Source of the DNA: Mesorhizobium sp. WSM3862
Lineage (GTDB): Bacteria; Pseudomonadota; Alphaproteobacteria; Rhizobiales; Rhizobiaceae
Assembly: GCF_002294985.1 (NCBI RefSeq)
Contig: NZ_NSGE01000005.1
Coordinates: 449,001 to 513,000 of the forward strand
DNA: 64,000 nucleotides
Reading direction: 5' to 3'
Shown here: positions 1-10,197 of the stretch, one piece after another
Position numbering within the stretch: the first letter of the stretch is position 1
Layout: each line of letters begins with the position of its first letter
The notes under the pieces: generated by a model
What the model was told of the DNA's origin: nothing
Databases searched by the model: none
Seen by the model: only the letters and a program-made list of their open reading frames with translations
Program-made: the position numbers and the translations under genes

Positions 1-33
1 GTGCTTAGGGGCTGACGACTATCAGGAGGGGTT

Positions 34-1758
34 TTGGCACTTGCTGCCGGCAGCACGACGCGTCTTTGGACGCTTGTCGCGAGGGAGTTCTGGCGCAAAA
101 CGCGCCGGCGCCTTCGTGCCGGTCCTATCTATCGCTGGCGTTATTCCGGCCGCACGCCCGAGCGCGTCCTCATCGCGCCGCCGGATCTGAGGCTCGCCGA
201 CCCGCAGATCGCGCTCGAAATCTACTATGGCCGCTATCCGCTGTCCGGCCACATGGTCGAGACCGGCGGCAAATCGCCTTTCCAGATCAATGTGCCCAAT
301 CGCGGCTGGCAAAAGTCGCTGCACGGCTTCCGCTGGCTGCGCCATATGCGCGCCGCAGGCACCGAGCTCGCCGCCGCCAATGCTCGCGCCCTGGTCTCGG
401 ACTGGATCGTCATGCACGGCAACCAGATATCGGGCGTCGCCTGGGAGCCTGGCACGACAGCCAAGCGGGTGATTGCCTGGCTGCAGCATTCCTCGGTCGT
501 GCTGCAAGGCGCCGAATTCCCGTTCTACCGCGCCTTCCTCAAATCGCTCGCCATGCAGATCCGCTATCTCAGATCGATGGCGCGCGAGATGCCGGACGGC
601 AAGGACAGGCTGCGCGCTCGCATCGCGCTCGCCTTCTCCACCCTGTCGCTACCCGCGCCGGCCTCGGCGCTGCGCGCCGCCACGCGCAACCTGGCCGAGG
701 AGCTCGACCACCAGATCCTGCCGGACGGCGGTCACATCTCGCGCAACCCGATGACGGTGCTGGAATTGCTGGCCGACCTTCTGCCGTTGCGCCAGACCTA
801 TGCCAACCAGGCCGAGGCGCCGCCGCCGGCGCTGATCAACGCCATCGACCGCATGCTGCCGGCGCTGCGCTTCTTCCGCCACCAGGACGGCAGCCTTGCC
901 CGCTTCAACGGCATGGGCGCCACCATCCACGATCGCATCGCCACCATCCTGCGTCATGACGACACGGTCGGCGCGCCGCTGCTGCACGCGCCCCATTCCG
1001 GCTATGAGCGCCTGTCGATGGGCGGCGTCACGGTGATCGCCGACACCGGCCTGCCGCCGCCTGTCGACATCTCCAACGCGGCGCATGCCGGCTGCCTCGC
1101 CTTCGAGCTTTCTTCCGGGCGCCAGCATTTCATCGTCAACGCAGGCATCGATACCTATGGCGCCGCCGAATTCCGGCCGCTCGCCCGCGCCACCGCCGCG
1201 CATTCGACAGCCACCGTCAACGACACGTCCTCGGCGCGCTTCAGTCACTCGTTGCGGGTCAGCGACCTGCTCGGCTCGCCGCTGATCGGCGGCCCGCAGC
1301 ACGTGCCCTGCAAGCGCATCGACCAGAAGGGTGTGCAGGGCTTTGTCGCGCGCCACGACGGCTATGCCGCGCGCTTCGGCTTGCTGCACGAGCGGGAGGT
1401 GAAGCTGGCGGAGAACGGCAATGTGCTGACCGGCCGCGACCGCTTCCTTCGCCCCGGAGGTGCGGCGATCCGCAACAATGGCCGCGATTTCGTCACCGTG
1501 CGCTTCCATATCCATCCCGACATCGGCCTGCTGCACGACGAGCAGGGCCGCCTGACCCTGGCGGCCTCCCAGGGCGACACCTGGGTGTTCACTTGTGCCG
1601 AAGTGGCGCCGGAAATCGAGGAATCGATCTATTTCGCCGGGCTCGGCGGACCGCGCCGCAGCCGGCAGATCGTGCTTGCCTTCAAGGCCTCGGAGATCGC
1701 CGAGGTGCACTGGCAGCTGACGCGCGCCGCCGTCGCCGGCTATCCCGAGAACAACTGA
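34..1758 (+). CDS. Heparinase II/III family protein
   Basis: A 574-residue protein. The N-terminal half is alpha-helical and Arg-rich, as in the alpha/alpha toroid of heparinase-type lyases. The C-terminal half (from about residue 325) is beta-rich with the pattern of the heparinase II/III-like domain (YERLSMGG, then AHAGCLAFELSSG, then a His/Asn-rich stretch). The family includes polysaccharide lyases, but many rhizobial members have no proven substrate, so a role in envelope or exopolysaccharide turnover is only inferred. The start is TTG at 34, preceded by AGGAGG at 23-28. An in-frame TGA at 13-15 excludes a longer start. I see no clear signal peptide. purH follows on the same strand after 96 bp. 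Confidence 0.85.
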   Translation: MALAAGSTTRLWTLVAREFWRKTRRRLRAGPIYRWRYSGRTPERVLIAPPDLRLADPQIALEIYYGRYPLSGHMVETGGKSPFQINVPNRGWQKSLHGFRWLRHMRAAGTELAAANARALVSDWIVMHGNQISGVAWEPGTTAKRVIAWLQHSSVVLQGAEFPFYRAFLKSLAMQIRYLRSMAREMPDGKDRLRARIALAFSTLSLPAPASALRAATRNLAEELDHQILPDGGHISRNPMTVLELLADLLPLRQTYANQAEAPPPALINAIDRMLPALRFFRHQDGSLARFNGMGATIHDRIATILRHDDTVGAPLLHAPHSGYERLSMGGVTVIADTGLPPPVDISNAAHAGCLAFELSSGRQHFIVNAGIDTYGAAEFRPLARATAAHSTATVNDTSSARFSHSLRVSDLLGSPLIGGPQHVPCKRIDQKGVQGFVARHDGYAARFGLLHEREVKLAENGNVLTGRDRFLRPGGAAIRNNGRDFVTVRFHIHPDIGLLHDEQGRLTLAASQGDTWVFTCAEVAPEIEESIYFAGLGGPRRSRQIVLAFKASEIAEVHWQLTRAAVAGYPENN

Positions 1759-1854
1759 TTCGCGGCCAAGGAACCCGAGTTGCGCGCTTGATTTCCGAGC
1801 CTCATATGCTACGGCCCGCGAACGTTCCCAACCAGCCTTGAAAGGCCGCCAGCC

Positions 1855-3471
1855 ATGGCCGTCCCTGCCAAGAACATTCCGGCGCCCGAACTCGTTCCGA
1901 TTCGCCGCGCGCTGCTTTCCGTTTTCGACAAGACCGGTTTGATCGACTTTGCCAAAGCCCTTGCCGCCGCCGGCGTCGAGCTGGTCTCCACCGGCGGCAC
2001 CGCGAAGGAGATCGCCGGGGCCGGCCTGGCCGTACGCGATGTTTCGGAGCTGACCGGCTTTCCCGAGATCATGGACGGTCGCGTCAAGACCTTGCATCCC
2101 TCGGTGCATGGCGCCCTGCTCGGCGTGCGCGACGACCCCGAGCACGCGAAAGCGATGCACGACCACCATATCCAGCCGATCGACCTCGTCGTGTCCAACC
2201 TCTACCCGTTCGAGGAGGTCCGCCGCTCCGGCGCCGGCTACGCCTCGATCGTGGAAAACATCGACATCGGCGGCCCGGCGATGATCCGCGCCTCGGCCAA
2301 GAACCACGCCTATGTCGCCATCGTCACCGACCCTGCCGACTATGCATCGGTGCTCAACGCGCTCGAGATGAATCTCGGCTCGCTGTCGCTCGATTTCCGC
2401 AAGAAGCTGGCGGCGAAGGCCTTTGCCCGCACCGCGACCTACGATGCGGCGATCTCCGGCTGGTTTGCCGACACGCTCGAAATCGAGCATCCGACCTGGC
2501 GCGCCTTCGGCGGCCGTCTCGACCAGGTGATGCGCTATGGCGAGAACCCGCATCAGGGCGCCGGCTTCTATCTCTCCGGCGACAAGCGCCCGGGCGTCGC
2601 GACCGCCAGGCAGCTGCAGGGCAAACAGCTTTCCTACAACAACATCAACGATACCGACGCCGCCTTCGAGCTGGTCGGTGAATTCGATCCGACCCGGTCA
2701 GCGGCGATAGCCATCATCAAGCACGCCAACCCGTGTGGTGTGGCCGAGGGCGCGACGCTGAAGGCGGCTTACGCCAAGGCGGTGGCCTGCGATCCGGTTT
2801 CGGCCTATGGCGGCATCGTCGCCATGAACCGCATCCTCGACGCCGAGGCAGCGGAAGAGATCGTGAAGACCTTCACCGAGGTCATCATCGCGCCCGATGC
2901 CACCGACGAGGCCGCGGCGATCATAGCGGCGAAGAAGAACTTGCGCCTTCTGGTCACCGGCGGCCTGCCCGACCCGCGCGCCGCCGGCACGGTTGCCAAA
3001 TCGGTCGCCGGCGGGCTGCTGGTGCAAAGCCGCGACGATGCGGTGGTCGACGACCTCGAGCTCAAGGTGGTGACGAAACGCGCGCCGACTCCGGCCGAGA
3101 TGGCCGACCTTAAATTTGCCTTCCGCGTCGCCAAGCACGTCAAGTCGAACGCCATCGTCTATGTCAAGGACGGCTCGACCGTCGGCATCGGCGCCGGCCA
3201 GATGAGCCGCGTCGATTCCTCGCGCATCGCCGCCCGCAAGGCGCTCGACGCTGCCGAGGCGGCTGGCCTGGCCGAGCCGCTGACCAGGGGTTCGGTCGTC
3301 GCTTCCGACGCCTTCTTCCCCTTCGCCGACGGCCTGCTGTCGGCCATCGAGGCCGGCGCCACGGCCGTGATCCAGCCCGGCGGCTCGATGCGCGACGAGG
3401 ACGTGATCGCCGCCGCCGACGAGCACGGCATCGCCATGGTGTTCACCGGCGTGCGGCACTTCAGGCATTGA
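1855..3471 (+). CDS. purH: Bifunctional AICAR formyltransferase / IMP cyclohydrolase PurH
   Basis: This enzyme catalyses the last two steps of de novo purine synthesis in the cytosol: formylation of AICAR with 10-formyl-THF, then cyclisation to IMP. At 538 residues it has the normal family length. The N-terminal MGS-like cyclohydrolase domain (about residues 15-165) contains STGGTAKEI and GRVKTLHP (about 75-82). The transformylase domain contains KHANPCG (about 287-293), with the conserved Lys-His pair, and ends with [10 protein letters not shown] and the typical FTGVRHFRH tail. The start is ATG 1855, behind a GAAAGG-like ribosome site. It is probably read from its own promoter in the 96-bp gap behind the heparinase-family gene. 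A palindromic mosaic repeat follows the stop codon. Confidence 0.98.
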   Translation: MAVPAKNIPAPELVPIRRALLSVFDKTGLIDFAKALAAAGVELVSTGGTAKEIAGAGLAVRDVSELTGFPEIMDGRVKTLHPSVHGALLGVRDDPEHAKAMHDHHIQPIDLVVSNLYPFEEVRRSGAGYASIVENIDIGGPAMIRASAKNHAYVAIVTDPADYASVLNALEMNLGSLSLDFRKKLAAKAFARTATYDAAISGWFADTLEIEHPTWRAFGGRLDQVMRYGENPHQGAGFYLSGDKRPGVATARQLQGKQLSYNNINDTDAAFELVGEFDPTRSAAIAIIKHANPCGVAEGATLKAAYAKAVACDPVSAYGGIVAMNRILDAEAAEEIVKTFTEVIIAPDATDEAAAIIAAKKNLRLLVTGGLPDPRAAGTVAKSVAGGLLVQSRDDAVVDDLELKVVTKRAPTPAEMADLKFAFRVAKHVKSNAIVYVKDGSTVGIGAGQMSRVDSSRIAARKALDAAEAAGLAEPLTRGSVVASDAFFPFADGLLSAIEAGATAVIQPGGSMRDEDVIAAADEHGIAMVFTGVRHFRH

Positions 3472-3480
3472 GGGCCCTTC

Positions 3481-3643
3481 TTCCCTTCTCCCCTTGTGGG
3501 AGAAGGTGGATCGGCGCTTAGCGCCGAGACGGATGAGGGGTGTTCCAGCTTGGCAATGCGCTTGAAATTGCCGCCGCCTCATTCCGTCCAGCACCCCTCA
3601 TCCGTCGCCTTCGGCGACACCTTCTCCCACAAGGGGAGAAGGA
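3481..3643. repeat. Palindromic mosaic repeat (family A, RIME/REP-like) between convergent genes
   Basis: Two arms in inverse orientation (about 3481-3541 and 3590-3643) lie between purH and the converging MFS gene. Each arm has two hairpins. The left arm has CCTTCTCCC/GGGAGAAGG with a CTTGT loop and then CGGCGC-TTA-GCGCCG. The right arm has GTCGCC-TTC-GGCGAC and then the complementary CTTCTCCC/GGGGAGAAG hairpin. The outer GGATGAGGGGTG and CACCCCTCATCC pair with each other. The resemblance to rhizobial intergenic mosaic elements is established knowledge. A role as bidirectional terminator is inferred from position. Confidence 0.8.
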
Positions 3644-3648
3644 GAGCG

Positions 3649-5025
3649 CTATTCCACCGGCTTGTCCGCCGGATATGGCGTCCTGACCAGGATTGCCATG
3701 CCGAGGCCGAGGAACAGCGCAATCACCGCCATGCCGAGCCGTGCCGAGCCGCTGGCCAGCGTGATCGTCGACACCAGGAACGGCGCCAGGAAGCTCGTTG
3801 CCCTGCCGGCCAGCGCGTAGATGCCGAAATAGCGGCCGGACTCGGCGGCCGTGACGCTGCGCGCCATGTAGGAGCGCGAGGAGGCCTGCACCGGCCCGAA
3901 GGCGAGCCCGATCAGCAGGCCGTAGAGGATGTAGGCCTTTTCGGCCGCGGTGCCGAAGAGGCCGCCGGAATCGGTGGTGGGCAGTTGTATTAGGCCGAGC
4001 AGCGTGAAGCCTGGCCCGGTCGACACGACGCCGATCGTAGCCAGCAAAAGCAGCATCAGCGCAAACATCACCACGGCCTTCGAGCCGAGCGCGGTGTCGA
4101 GGCGCGCGGCGATCCAGCAGCCGAAGATCGCGACGACGTTGAGGATGATGCCGAACATGCCGATCTCGGTGATCGACCAGTTGAACATGCCGGCGGCAAA
4201 GGTGCCGCCGAGCGCCAGGAGCGCGTTGACGCCGTCCTGATAGATCATGCGGGCGACGAGGAAGCGGAAGATGCCGACGCGCTTGCGCACCTCGAAGAGC
4301 GTGGACTTCAATTCCGACAGGCCCTCCCGCACCGCCGGGCCCATTGAAAGCCCCTTGATGGCGTCCGGCGTGAAGATGAACATCGGCAGGATGAACAGGA
4401 AGTACCATCCGGCCGACATCGGCCCGGTGAAGCGCGCGTCCTCGCCGAGCTTAGGATCGAGCCCGAACAGCGGGTCGAGGCCGATGATCGTCTTGCCGGT
4501 TTCCAGATTGCCGGCCAGGAACAGCACCACGAAGATCAAGGCCACCATGCCGCCGAGATAGCCGAGTCCCCAGGCGATGTTGGAGATCTTGCCGATGTCC
4601 TCCTTGGGTACCAGGCGCGGCATCATGGAATCGTTGAAGACGGTGGAGAATTCCGCGGCCACAGAGGCGAGCGAGAAGAGCAGCACGATCAGGAACAGGC
4701 TGGAGCCGGGCGCGGCGAACCAAAGCAGCGTAAGGCTGATGATCTTGACCGCCGCGAAGGAGGCGATCCATGGCTTGCGCGGCCCGGTCTGGTCGGCAAT
4801 CGAGCCGAGCACCGGCGAAAGCACCGCGATGACGAGACCCGCGGCAGCGATGCCGTAACCCCAGGCCGCCTGCCCGGTTGTGGGGTCGCTCGCCATGCGC
4901 GAGACGAAGTATGGCCCGAAGATGAAGGTGGTGACGACGGTGAAGAAGGGTTGCGCCGCCCAGTCGAAGAACATCCAGCCCCAGATGCCGCGCCCCGTTG
5001 CCCGCTGCACTGCTACTTCGGCCAT
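3649..5025 (-). CDS. MFS transporter, UMF1/Atg22-like family
   Basis: A 458-residue integral membrane protein with about 12 hydrophobic segments. The motif FDWAAQPFF at residues 20-28 is the hallmark of the UMF1/Atg22-like branch of the major facilitator superfamily. A large soluble loop lies near the middle (GLDPLFGLDPKLGED). The branch is related to eukaryotic vacuolar amino-acid effluxers, but bacterial substrates are not known. The start is ATG at 5025, preceded on the minus strand by GGAGGGG. The open frame runs further upstream, but that extension is Arg/His-rich and does not look like protein. It lies downstream of NAD-glutamate dehydrogenase on the same strand, 250 bp away, with a repeat between them. 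Confidence 0.88.
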   Translation of the reverse strand: MAEVAVQRATGRGIWGWMFFDWAAQPFFTVVTTFIFGPYFVSRMASDPTTGQAAWGYGIAAAGLVIAVLSPVLGSIADQTGPRKPWIASFAAVKIISLTLLWFAAPGSSLFLIVLLFSLASVAAEFSTVFNDSMMPRLVPKEDIGKISNIAWGLGYLGGMVALIFVVLFLAGNLETGKTIIGLDPLFGLDPKLGEDARFTGPMSAGWYFLFILPMFIFTPDAIKGLSMGPAVREGLSELKSTLFEVRKRVGIFRFLVARMIYQDGVNALLALGGTFAAGMFNWSITEIGMFGIILNVVAIFGCWIAARLDTALGSKAVVMFALMLLLLATIGVVSTGPGFTLLGLIQLPTTDSGGLFGTAAEKAYILYGLLIGLAFGPVQASSRSYMARSVTAAESGRYFGIYALAGRATSFLAPFLVSTITLASGSARLGMAVIALFLGLGMAILVRTPYPADKPVE

Positions 5026-5191
5026 GTCCCCTCCGGCATCGTCCGCTCGCCCCGCGACCCGCGCATGTCTGCATGTTTTCGGGCGGCGATGCAAATGAAC
5101 AAGCACGGCGCCGCCGCTCATTGGCTTGCGCGTTTCCACTCCGCGTCAGCGGGAAGAGCGCCGGCCGCGACCTCTTCCTTCTGGGGAAGTC

Positions 5192-5274
5192 GCACCTCAG
5201 GTCCGCATGGGGGGTCGGCGCTGCCTCCCGCCCCGCTGCTTCGCAGCGACCCTCCCCGCAAGGGGGAGGGTAAA
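5192..5274. repeat. Palindromic repeat (family C) copy 1
   Basis: It contains the hairpins CGCTGC-TTC-GCAGCG and ACCCTCCCC-GCAA-GGGGGAGGGT, preceded by GGTCCGCATGGGGGGTCGGCGC. The same modules recur at about 42603-42725 and 58399-58551. It sits directly after the stop codon of NAD-glutamate dehydrogenase (minus strand) and could end that transcript. Confidence 0.75.
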
Positions 5275-5275
5275 C

Positions 5276-8200
5276 CTACATCCCCGTCAGGTCGCTCATC
5301 AGGCCGGACGCCACTGACAGCCGAGACACGGTGATGTCGCCGCCTTCGGTCAGCGCCTGCAGCCTCTCGCGGATTCGCCCGACCTGCTCGCCGCCGGCTT
5401 CCAGCCAGGCCGCCACCGGATCCACCGCCTGGCCGTGGGCGGTGAGCGCCGCGACCGCGATGCCGCGTCTTGCGGCGCCGATCGTGTCGGTCGCGCGCGA
5501 TAGCGCCAGCTGGTCGTAATAGTCCGGCGGCATGATCGAGCGCGCGGCCTCCTCGACGCGTGGAATGCGAAAAGCGTCGCTGACGGCGAAGAAGGCCCTG
5601 GCGGCGCTGACGATATCGGCATTGGCCGTGCGTGCGGTGAGCGCGATGTCCGGGATCAGGTCGCTCACCTCGGCCAGCGCCAGCTTTTCGGCAAGTTTGT
5701 CGGGCGCGCCGCCCTCAGTCAGGTCATGGCGCCGCGCCTCGATCCGCTCGCGTGAGAAGGCCGGCAGCAGCGAGATGAGCTTCGGCTCCAAAGCCTTGCG
5801 CGCTTCCTGCAAGTCGGCGATACGCTGGCCGAGCGGTGCGGAGGATAGGTCGTTCTTCAGGTACCAGCCGCTGGTCATGAAGATGAGCCGGCTGACTGCC
5901 TGGTAGAGATCGAGCTGCGTCTGGCCGTCGATCTGGTTGTCGAGGGCATCGATCTCCTTGTAGAGCCAAGGCAGCGCGAAACCGTCGCGCACCAGGGCGA
6001 AAGTGCGCGCGACGGCGCCCGCGGTGCGGCCCGTCGCTTCCTGCAGCCGGTTGACGAAGGACGGTCCGCCGCGATTGACGAGATCGTTGGCGACGACGCG
6101 CGCGATGATCTCGCGCCGCAGCCGGTGGTCACGGATCTCGCCGGCGAATTTCTTCGCCATCCGCTCCGGGAAATAGCCCATCAGATCGCGGTCGAAATGC
6201 GGATCGTCCGGCACGTCGCTGGCGACGATGTCGGAGAAGAGCACGATCTTGGCATAGGCAAGCAGCACGCCGAGCTCGGCCCTGGTCAGCGGCTCGCCGC
6301 GAGCCTCGCGCTCGGCGAGCGCCGCCGGCGAAGGCAGCGTCTCGACGGCGCGGTCGAGCAGGCCGCGCGCTTCGAGCGCCGTCATGAAGCGCGCCTGGTG
6401 CGCGATGTCGGCCAGTCCGCGCTTGCGCGCCAGCGACAGCGCCAGCGTCTGCTGGTAGTTGTTGGAAAGCACCAGCGTGCTCACCTCGTCGGTCATCTCG
6501 GCAAGCAGCTTGTTGCGCGCCGGCCGCGCCAGCGAGCCTTTGCGCATGGCGGACGCCAGCGCGATCTTGATGTTGACCTCGACGTCCGAGCAGTTGACGC
6601 CGCCCGAATTGTCAATGGCGTCGGAATTGCAGCGGCCGCCCTTCATGCCGAACTCGATTCGCGCCCGCTGCGTGACGCCAAGATTGGCGCCCTCGCCGAT
6701 GACCTTGGCGCGCACGTCGAGCGCGGTGACGCGGATGGCGTCGTTGGCGCGGTCGCCGACATCGGCATTGGTCTCGCCGGAGCCCCGGACATAGGTGCCG
6801 ATGCCGCCGAACCACAAAAGATCGACGGGCGCCTTGAGGATGGCGTTCATGATCTCGACCGGCGTTGCCGTGGTCTTTGCGAGGCCGATCGCGGCGGCCG
6901 CCGCCTGCGGCAGCGTTATCGACTTCAGGCTGCGCGAGACGATGACGCCGCCTTCCGACAGCTTTGACTTGTCATAGTCCTGCCACGACGAGCGCGGCAG
7001 CGCGAACATGCGCTGGCGCTCGGCCAGCGAGGCCGCCATGTCCGGGTCGGGGTCGATGAAGATGTCGCGGTGGTCGAAGGCGGCGATCAGCTTGGTTGCC
7101 GGTGACAGGAGCATGCCGTTGCCAAACACGTCGCCCGACATGTCGCCGACGCCGACGACCGTGAAGGGCTCGGTCTGGATGTCGCGGTTCATCTCGCGGA
7201 AATGCCGCTTCACCGCTTCCCAGGCGCCCTTGGCGGTGATGCCCATCTTCTTGTGGTCGTAGCCGGCCGAGCCGCCGCTGGCGAAGGCGTCGTCCAGCCA
7301 GAAATTGTGCGTCTCGGAAATGGCGTTGGCCGTATCGGAGAAGGTCGCCGTGCCCTTGTCGGCGGCAACGACGAAATAGGGATCGTCCTGGTCGCGCCGC
7401 ACCACGCCGGCCGGCGGAATGATGCCGTCGACACCGATATTGTCGGTGATCGAAAGCAGGCTGGAGACGAAATTCTTGTAGGCCAAAGTGCCGGCCTCGA
7501 AGATGGCGTCGCGGCCGGCGCTCATCGGCAGTTTCTTCGGATAGAAGCCGCCCTTCGCGCCGACCGGCACGATGACCGCGTTCTTGACCTGCTGCGCCTT
7601 GACCAGACCCAGTACCTCGGTGCGGTAGTCCTGGGCGCGGTCAGACCAGCGCAGGCCGCCACGCGCCACCGGGCCGAAGCGCAGGTGCACGCCCTCGACC
7701 TCCGAGCCGTAGACGAAGATCTCGCGCCAGGGCCGCGGCGCCGGCAATCCGTCGACCGCCTGCGAATCCAGCTTGATCGCCAGCGACTGTCCTTTGTCTT
7801 TCGTATCGGTAACGAAATGATTGGTGCGCAGCGAGGCTTCGATCAGGTTGAGGTAACGACGGATGATGGTGTCGTCGTCGATGTTGGGCACCTCTTCCAG
7901 CGCGTCCTTGATCTTGGCCTTGAGGTGCTTGGCGGCGACCACGCCCTCGGTCTCGGCCGTCGGGCCAAGGCGGGCAACGAACAGCTGATGCAGGCCGCGC
8001 GCGATCTCCGGATAGCGGTTGAGCGCGGCGGCGATGAAATCCTGGCTCTGCGGGATACCGGCCTGCTGCAAATAGCGGCCGTAGGCGCGCAGGATCGTGA
8101 TTTCGCCCGACCAGAGACCCGCGGTCTGGGCAAGGCCGTTATAGCCGTCGTTGTCGACGTCGCCGCGCCAGACCGACAGGAAGGCATCCTCGAACAGCGC

Positions 8201-10072
8201 GCCGTCGCCGAGGTCGATCGGCTTGCCGTAGCTGTTCTCCAGCTCCATGTCGTGGATGAACACCATGCCGGAGGCTTCGTCGCCGACCTCGAAGGTGCGC
8301 TCGCTGATGACGCGGAAGCCGATATTCTCCAGCACCGGCACGCGCCGCGACAGCGCCACCGGACTGCCGTGGTGATAGATCTTCAGCGCCGCCTGGTGCG
8401 GCTTCTGGTCGGCATGGCGGTAATAGTCGATGGCGATCGGATTGGCCGCATCGATCCTGGCGATGCGACCTGCGTCGGCCAGCGCCACGGCCGGCGAGAA
8501 CGAATCGCGATAGCTTTCCGAAAAGCGCGAGGCAATGGCCGTGAGCGTTGCATCCGCGCCGGATTCCGACACTGCTTCGCGCAGCGCATCGTCCCAGGTG
8601 CGCACGATGTCGCGGATCGCTGCCTCGATCGTTGCTGGCTCGACCTTTGGCGTCTTGCCGCCGGAACGGCCGATGATGAAATGCACACGCGCCAGCCCGC
8701 CTTCCGGGAAGGCCGGATAATATGCCGACAGCCGGCCCTGGAATACCGTCTTCAGGTAGGTGCCGATCTTCTCGCGCACGACGCTGTCGTAGCGGTCGCG
8801 CGGCACGAAGACGAGAATCGAGACGAACCGGTCGAACTGGTCGACCCGCACCAGCGCCCTGACGCGCGGCCGTTCGATCAGCCCCAGGATGGCTTCGGCG
8901 TGCTTCCTGAGGATCGGCACCGGAACCTGGAACAGCTCGTCGCGCGGATAGCTCTCCAGCACGTTGATCAGCGCCTTGCCGGAATGGTCATGTGGATTGA
9001 AGCCGGACTTGGCGATGACCGTCTCGGCCTTCGAGCGCAGATAGGGGATCTTCATCACCGAACGCGTGTAGGCGGTCGAGGTGAACAGGCCGACGATGCG
9101 CAGCTCGCCTGAAAGCACGCCCTTGGCGGTGTAGGTTTTGACCCCGATATAGTCGAGATAGATGCGCCGGTGCACCAGGGACTTGGCATTGGCCTTGGTG
9201 ACGATCAGCGGTTCCGGCCCATGCAGGAAGGCGCGGATTTCCGGCGTTGTCGACACCGCCTCGGTGCCGCGCCTGAGAACCAGGACGTCGGGATCCGCGA
9301 GGATGCCGAGGCCGGGTTTGTCGGCGCGCTCCAGCATGCCGCTCTTCTCGCCGCCGGTGTAGTTGAACTCGCGCATGCCAAGGAAGGTGAAATTGTCGTC
9401 TCGCAGCCATTCGAGGAAGGCGATCGCCTCGGTGACATGCGCCTTGTCGAGCGGCACCGGCGCGTAGCGGAATTCCGAGATGGCCTGATCGAGCCGGGCA
9501 AGCATCGGCTTCCAATCGGCGACGGCGGCGCGCACCTGGTCCAGCAGCTTCTTCAGGCGGCCGGCCAGGGCTTCGGCCTGATCGGCCGAAAGGCGGCCGA
9601 TATGGACGTGGACGACGCTCAGCCGGTCATGGCTGGTTTCGCCCTTGACGGAGCCGCCGTCACCGAGGATCTCCTCGATGCCGCTCTTGCCGTGCCGGAC
9701 GACGATGACGGGATGGGTGACCAAAAGCGGCTCGCCGGCGCTCTCGGTGATCTCGCCGAGGATGGAATCGAACAGGAACGGCATGTTGTCGTTGACGACG
9801 GTGATGACCGTCATCGGCCGGCCCTGGCGCGTCACGCCGGAATCCACGTCTATGGCAATGATGCAATCGCCCTTTCTGTGCCTGGCGACCGCCCGGCCGG
9901 CGAGATCGGCGGCGCGTTCGAGGTCGGCGACGTCATAGGCGGCGATGTCTTCGGCCGGCGTGCGGGCGAGGAGATAGTCGGCGAGCCTGCCGGGCTTTTC
10001 GCCTGCCCTTGCCGCGCCTCCTTTTGCCGTGCTGGTCTTTTTCGGCTGGCTTGCGGTTTTCAGGCTGGCCAT
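5276..10072 (-). CDS. NAD-specific glutamate dehydrogenase, large (180-kDa) class
   Basis: This enzyme oxidatively deaminates L-glutamate to 2-oxoglutarate and ammonia with NAD+, a catabolic reaction in the cytosol. At 1598 residues it matches the L_180 class of bacterial GDH. The N-terminal half carries the regulatory ACT-like regions. The catalytic region begins near residue 800 with GGLRWSDRAQDYRTEVLGL and then KNAVIVPVGAKGGF. It continues through GVGDMSGDVFGNGML (about 975) and the dinucleotide-binding GEGANLGVTQRAR (about 1124). The start is ATG 10072, preceded by GGGAGGGAC. The N-terminus is Lys/Ala-rich and probably disordered. It is apparently monocistronic; the nearest plus-strand gene begins 125 bp away and is divergent. 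Confidence 0.97.
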   Translation of the reverse strand: MASLKTASQPKKTSTAKGGAARAGEKPGRLADYLLARTPAEDIAAYDVADLERAADLAGRAVARHRKGDCIIAIDVDSGVTRQGRPMTVITVVNDNMPFLFDSILGEITESAGEPLLVTHPVIVVRHGKSGIEEILGDGGSVKGETSHDRLSVVHVHIGRLSADQAEALAGRLKKLLDQVRAAVADWKPMLARLDQAISEFRYAPVPLDKAHVTEAIAFLEWLRDDNFTFLGMREFNYTGGEKSGMLERADKPGLGILADPDVLVLRRGTEAVSTTPEIRAFLHGPEPLIVTKANAKSLVHRRIYLDYIGVKTYTAKGVLSGELRIVGLFTSTAYTRSVMKIPYLRSKAETVIAKSGFNPHDHSGKALINVLESYPRDELFQVPVPILRKHAEAILGLIERPRVRALVRVDQFDRFVSILVFVPRDRYDSVVREKIGTYLKTVFQGRLSAYYPAFPEGGLARVHFIIGRSGGKTPKVEPATIEAAIRDIVRTWDDALREAVSESGADATLTAIASRFSESYRDSFSPAVALADAGRIARIDAANPIAIDYYRHADQKPHQAALKIYHHGSPVALSRRVPVLENIGFRVISERTFEVGDEASGMVFIHDMELENSYGKPIDLGDGALFEDAFLSVWRGDVDNDGYNGLAQTAGLWSGEITILRAYGRYLQQAGIPQSQDFIAAALNRYPEIARGLHQLFVARLGPTAETEGVVAAKHLKAKIKDALEEVPNIDDDTIIRRYLNLIEASLRTNHFVTDTKDKGQSLAIKLDSQAVDGLPAPRPWREIFVYGSEVEGVHLRFGPVARGGLRWSDRAQDYRTEVLGLVKAQQVKNAVIVPVGAKGGFYPKKLPMSAGRDAIFEAGTLAYKNFVSSLLSITDNIGVDGIIPPAGVVRRDQDDPYFVVAADKGTATFSDTANAISETHNFWLDDAFASGGSAGYDHKKMGITAKGAWEAVKRHFREMNRDIQTEPFTVVGVGDMSGDVFGNGMLLSPATKLIAAFDHRDIFIDPDPDMAASLAERQRMFALPRSSWQDYDKSKLSEGGVIVSRSLKSITLPQAAAAAIGLAKTTATPVEIMNAILKAPVDLLWFGGIGTYVRGSGETNADVGDRANDAIRVTALDVRAKVIGEGANLGVTQRARIEFGMKGGRCNSDAIDNSGGVNCSDVEVNIKIALASAMRKGSLARPARNKLLAEMTDEVSTLVLSNNYQQTLALSLARKRGLADIAHQARFMTALEARGLLDRAVETLPSPAALAEREARGEPLTRAELGVLLAYAKIVLFSDIVASDVPDDPHFDRDLMGYFPERMAKKFAGEIRDHRLRREIIARVVANDLVNRGGPSFVNRLQEATGRTAGAVARTFALVRDGFALPWLYKEIDALDNQIDGQTQLDLYQAVSRLIFMTSGWYLKNDLSSAPLGQRIADLQEARKALEPKLISLLPAFSRERIEARRHDLTEGGAPDKLAEKLALAEVSDLIPDIALTARTANADIVSAARAFFAVSDAFRIPRVEEAARSIMPPDYYDQLALSRATDTIGAARRGIAVAALTAHGQAVDPVAAWLEAGGEQVGRIRERLQALTEGGDITVSRLSVASGLMSDLTGM

Positions 10073-10197
10073 GATGTGAAGTCCCTCCCGTCACATGCTT
10101 TTGGGTCTATGGTAGCAGATGAGCGCTATTTGGCGACAAAGGTTTGACGACGCTTTAAGAAAATCGAACCGACGCTCACCCTGCGAGGAGAACGGAT

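Noticed and set aside
649..2553. A 634-codon open frame on the minus strand opposite the heparinase and purH genes
   Set aside because: It is the high-GC mirror of two recognised genes; its composition (Arg, His and Gly runs) matches no protein family.
7202..9112. A 636-codon plus-strand frame opposite NAD-glutamate dehydrogenase
   Set aside because: Antisense shadow of a strongly conserved enzyme; no ribosome site or family resemblance.
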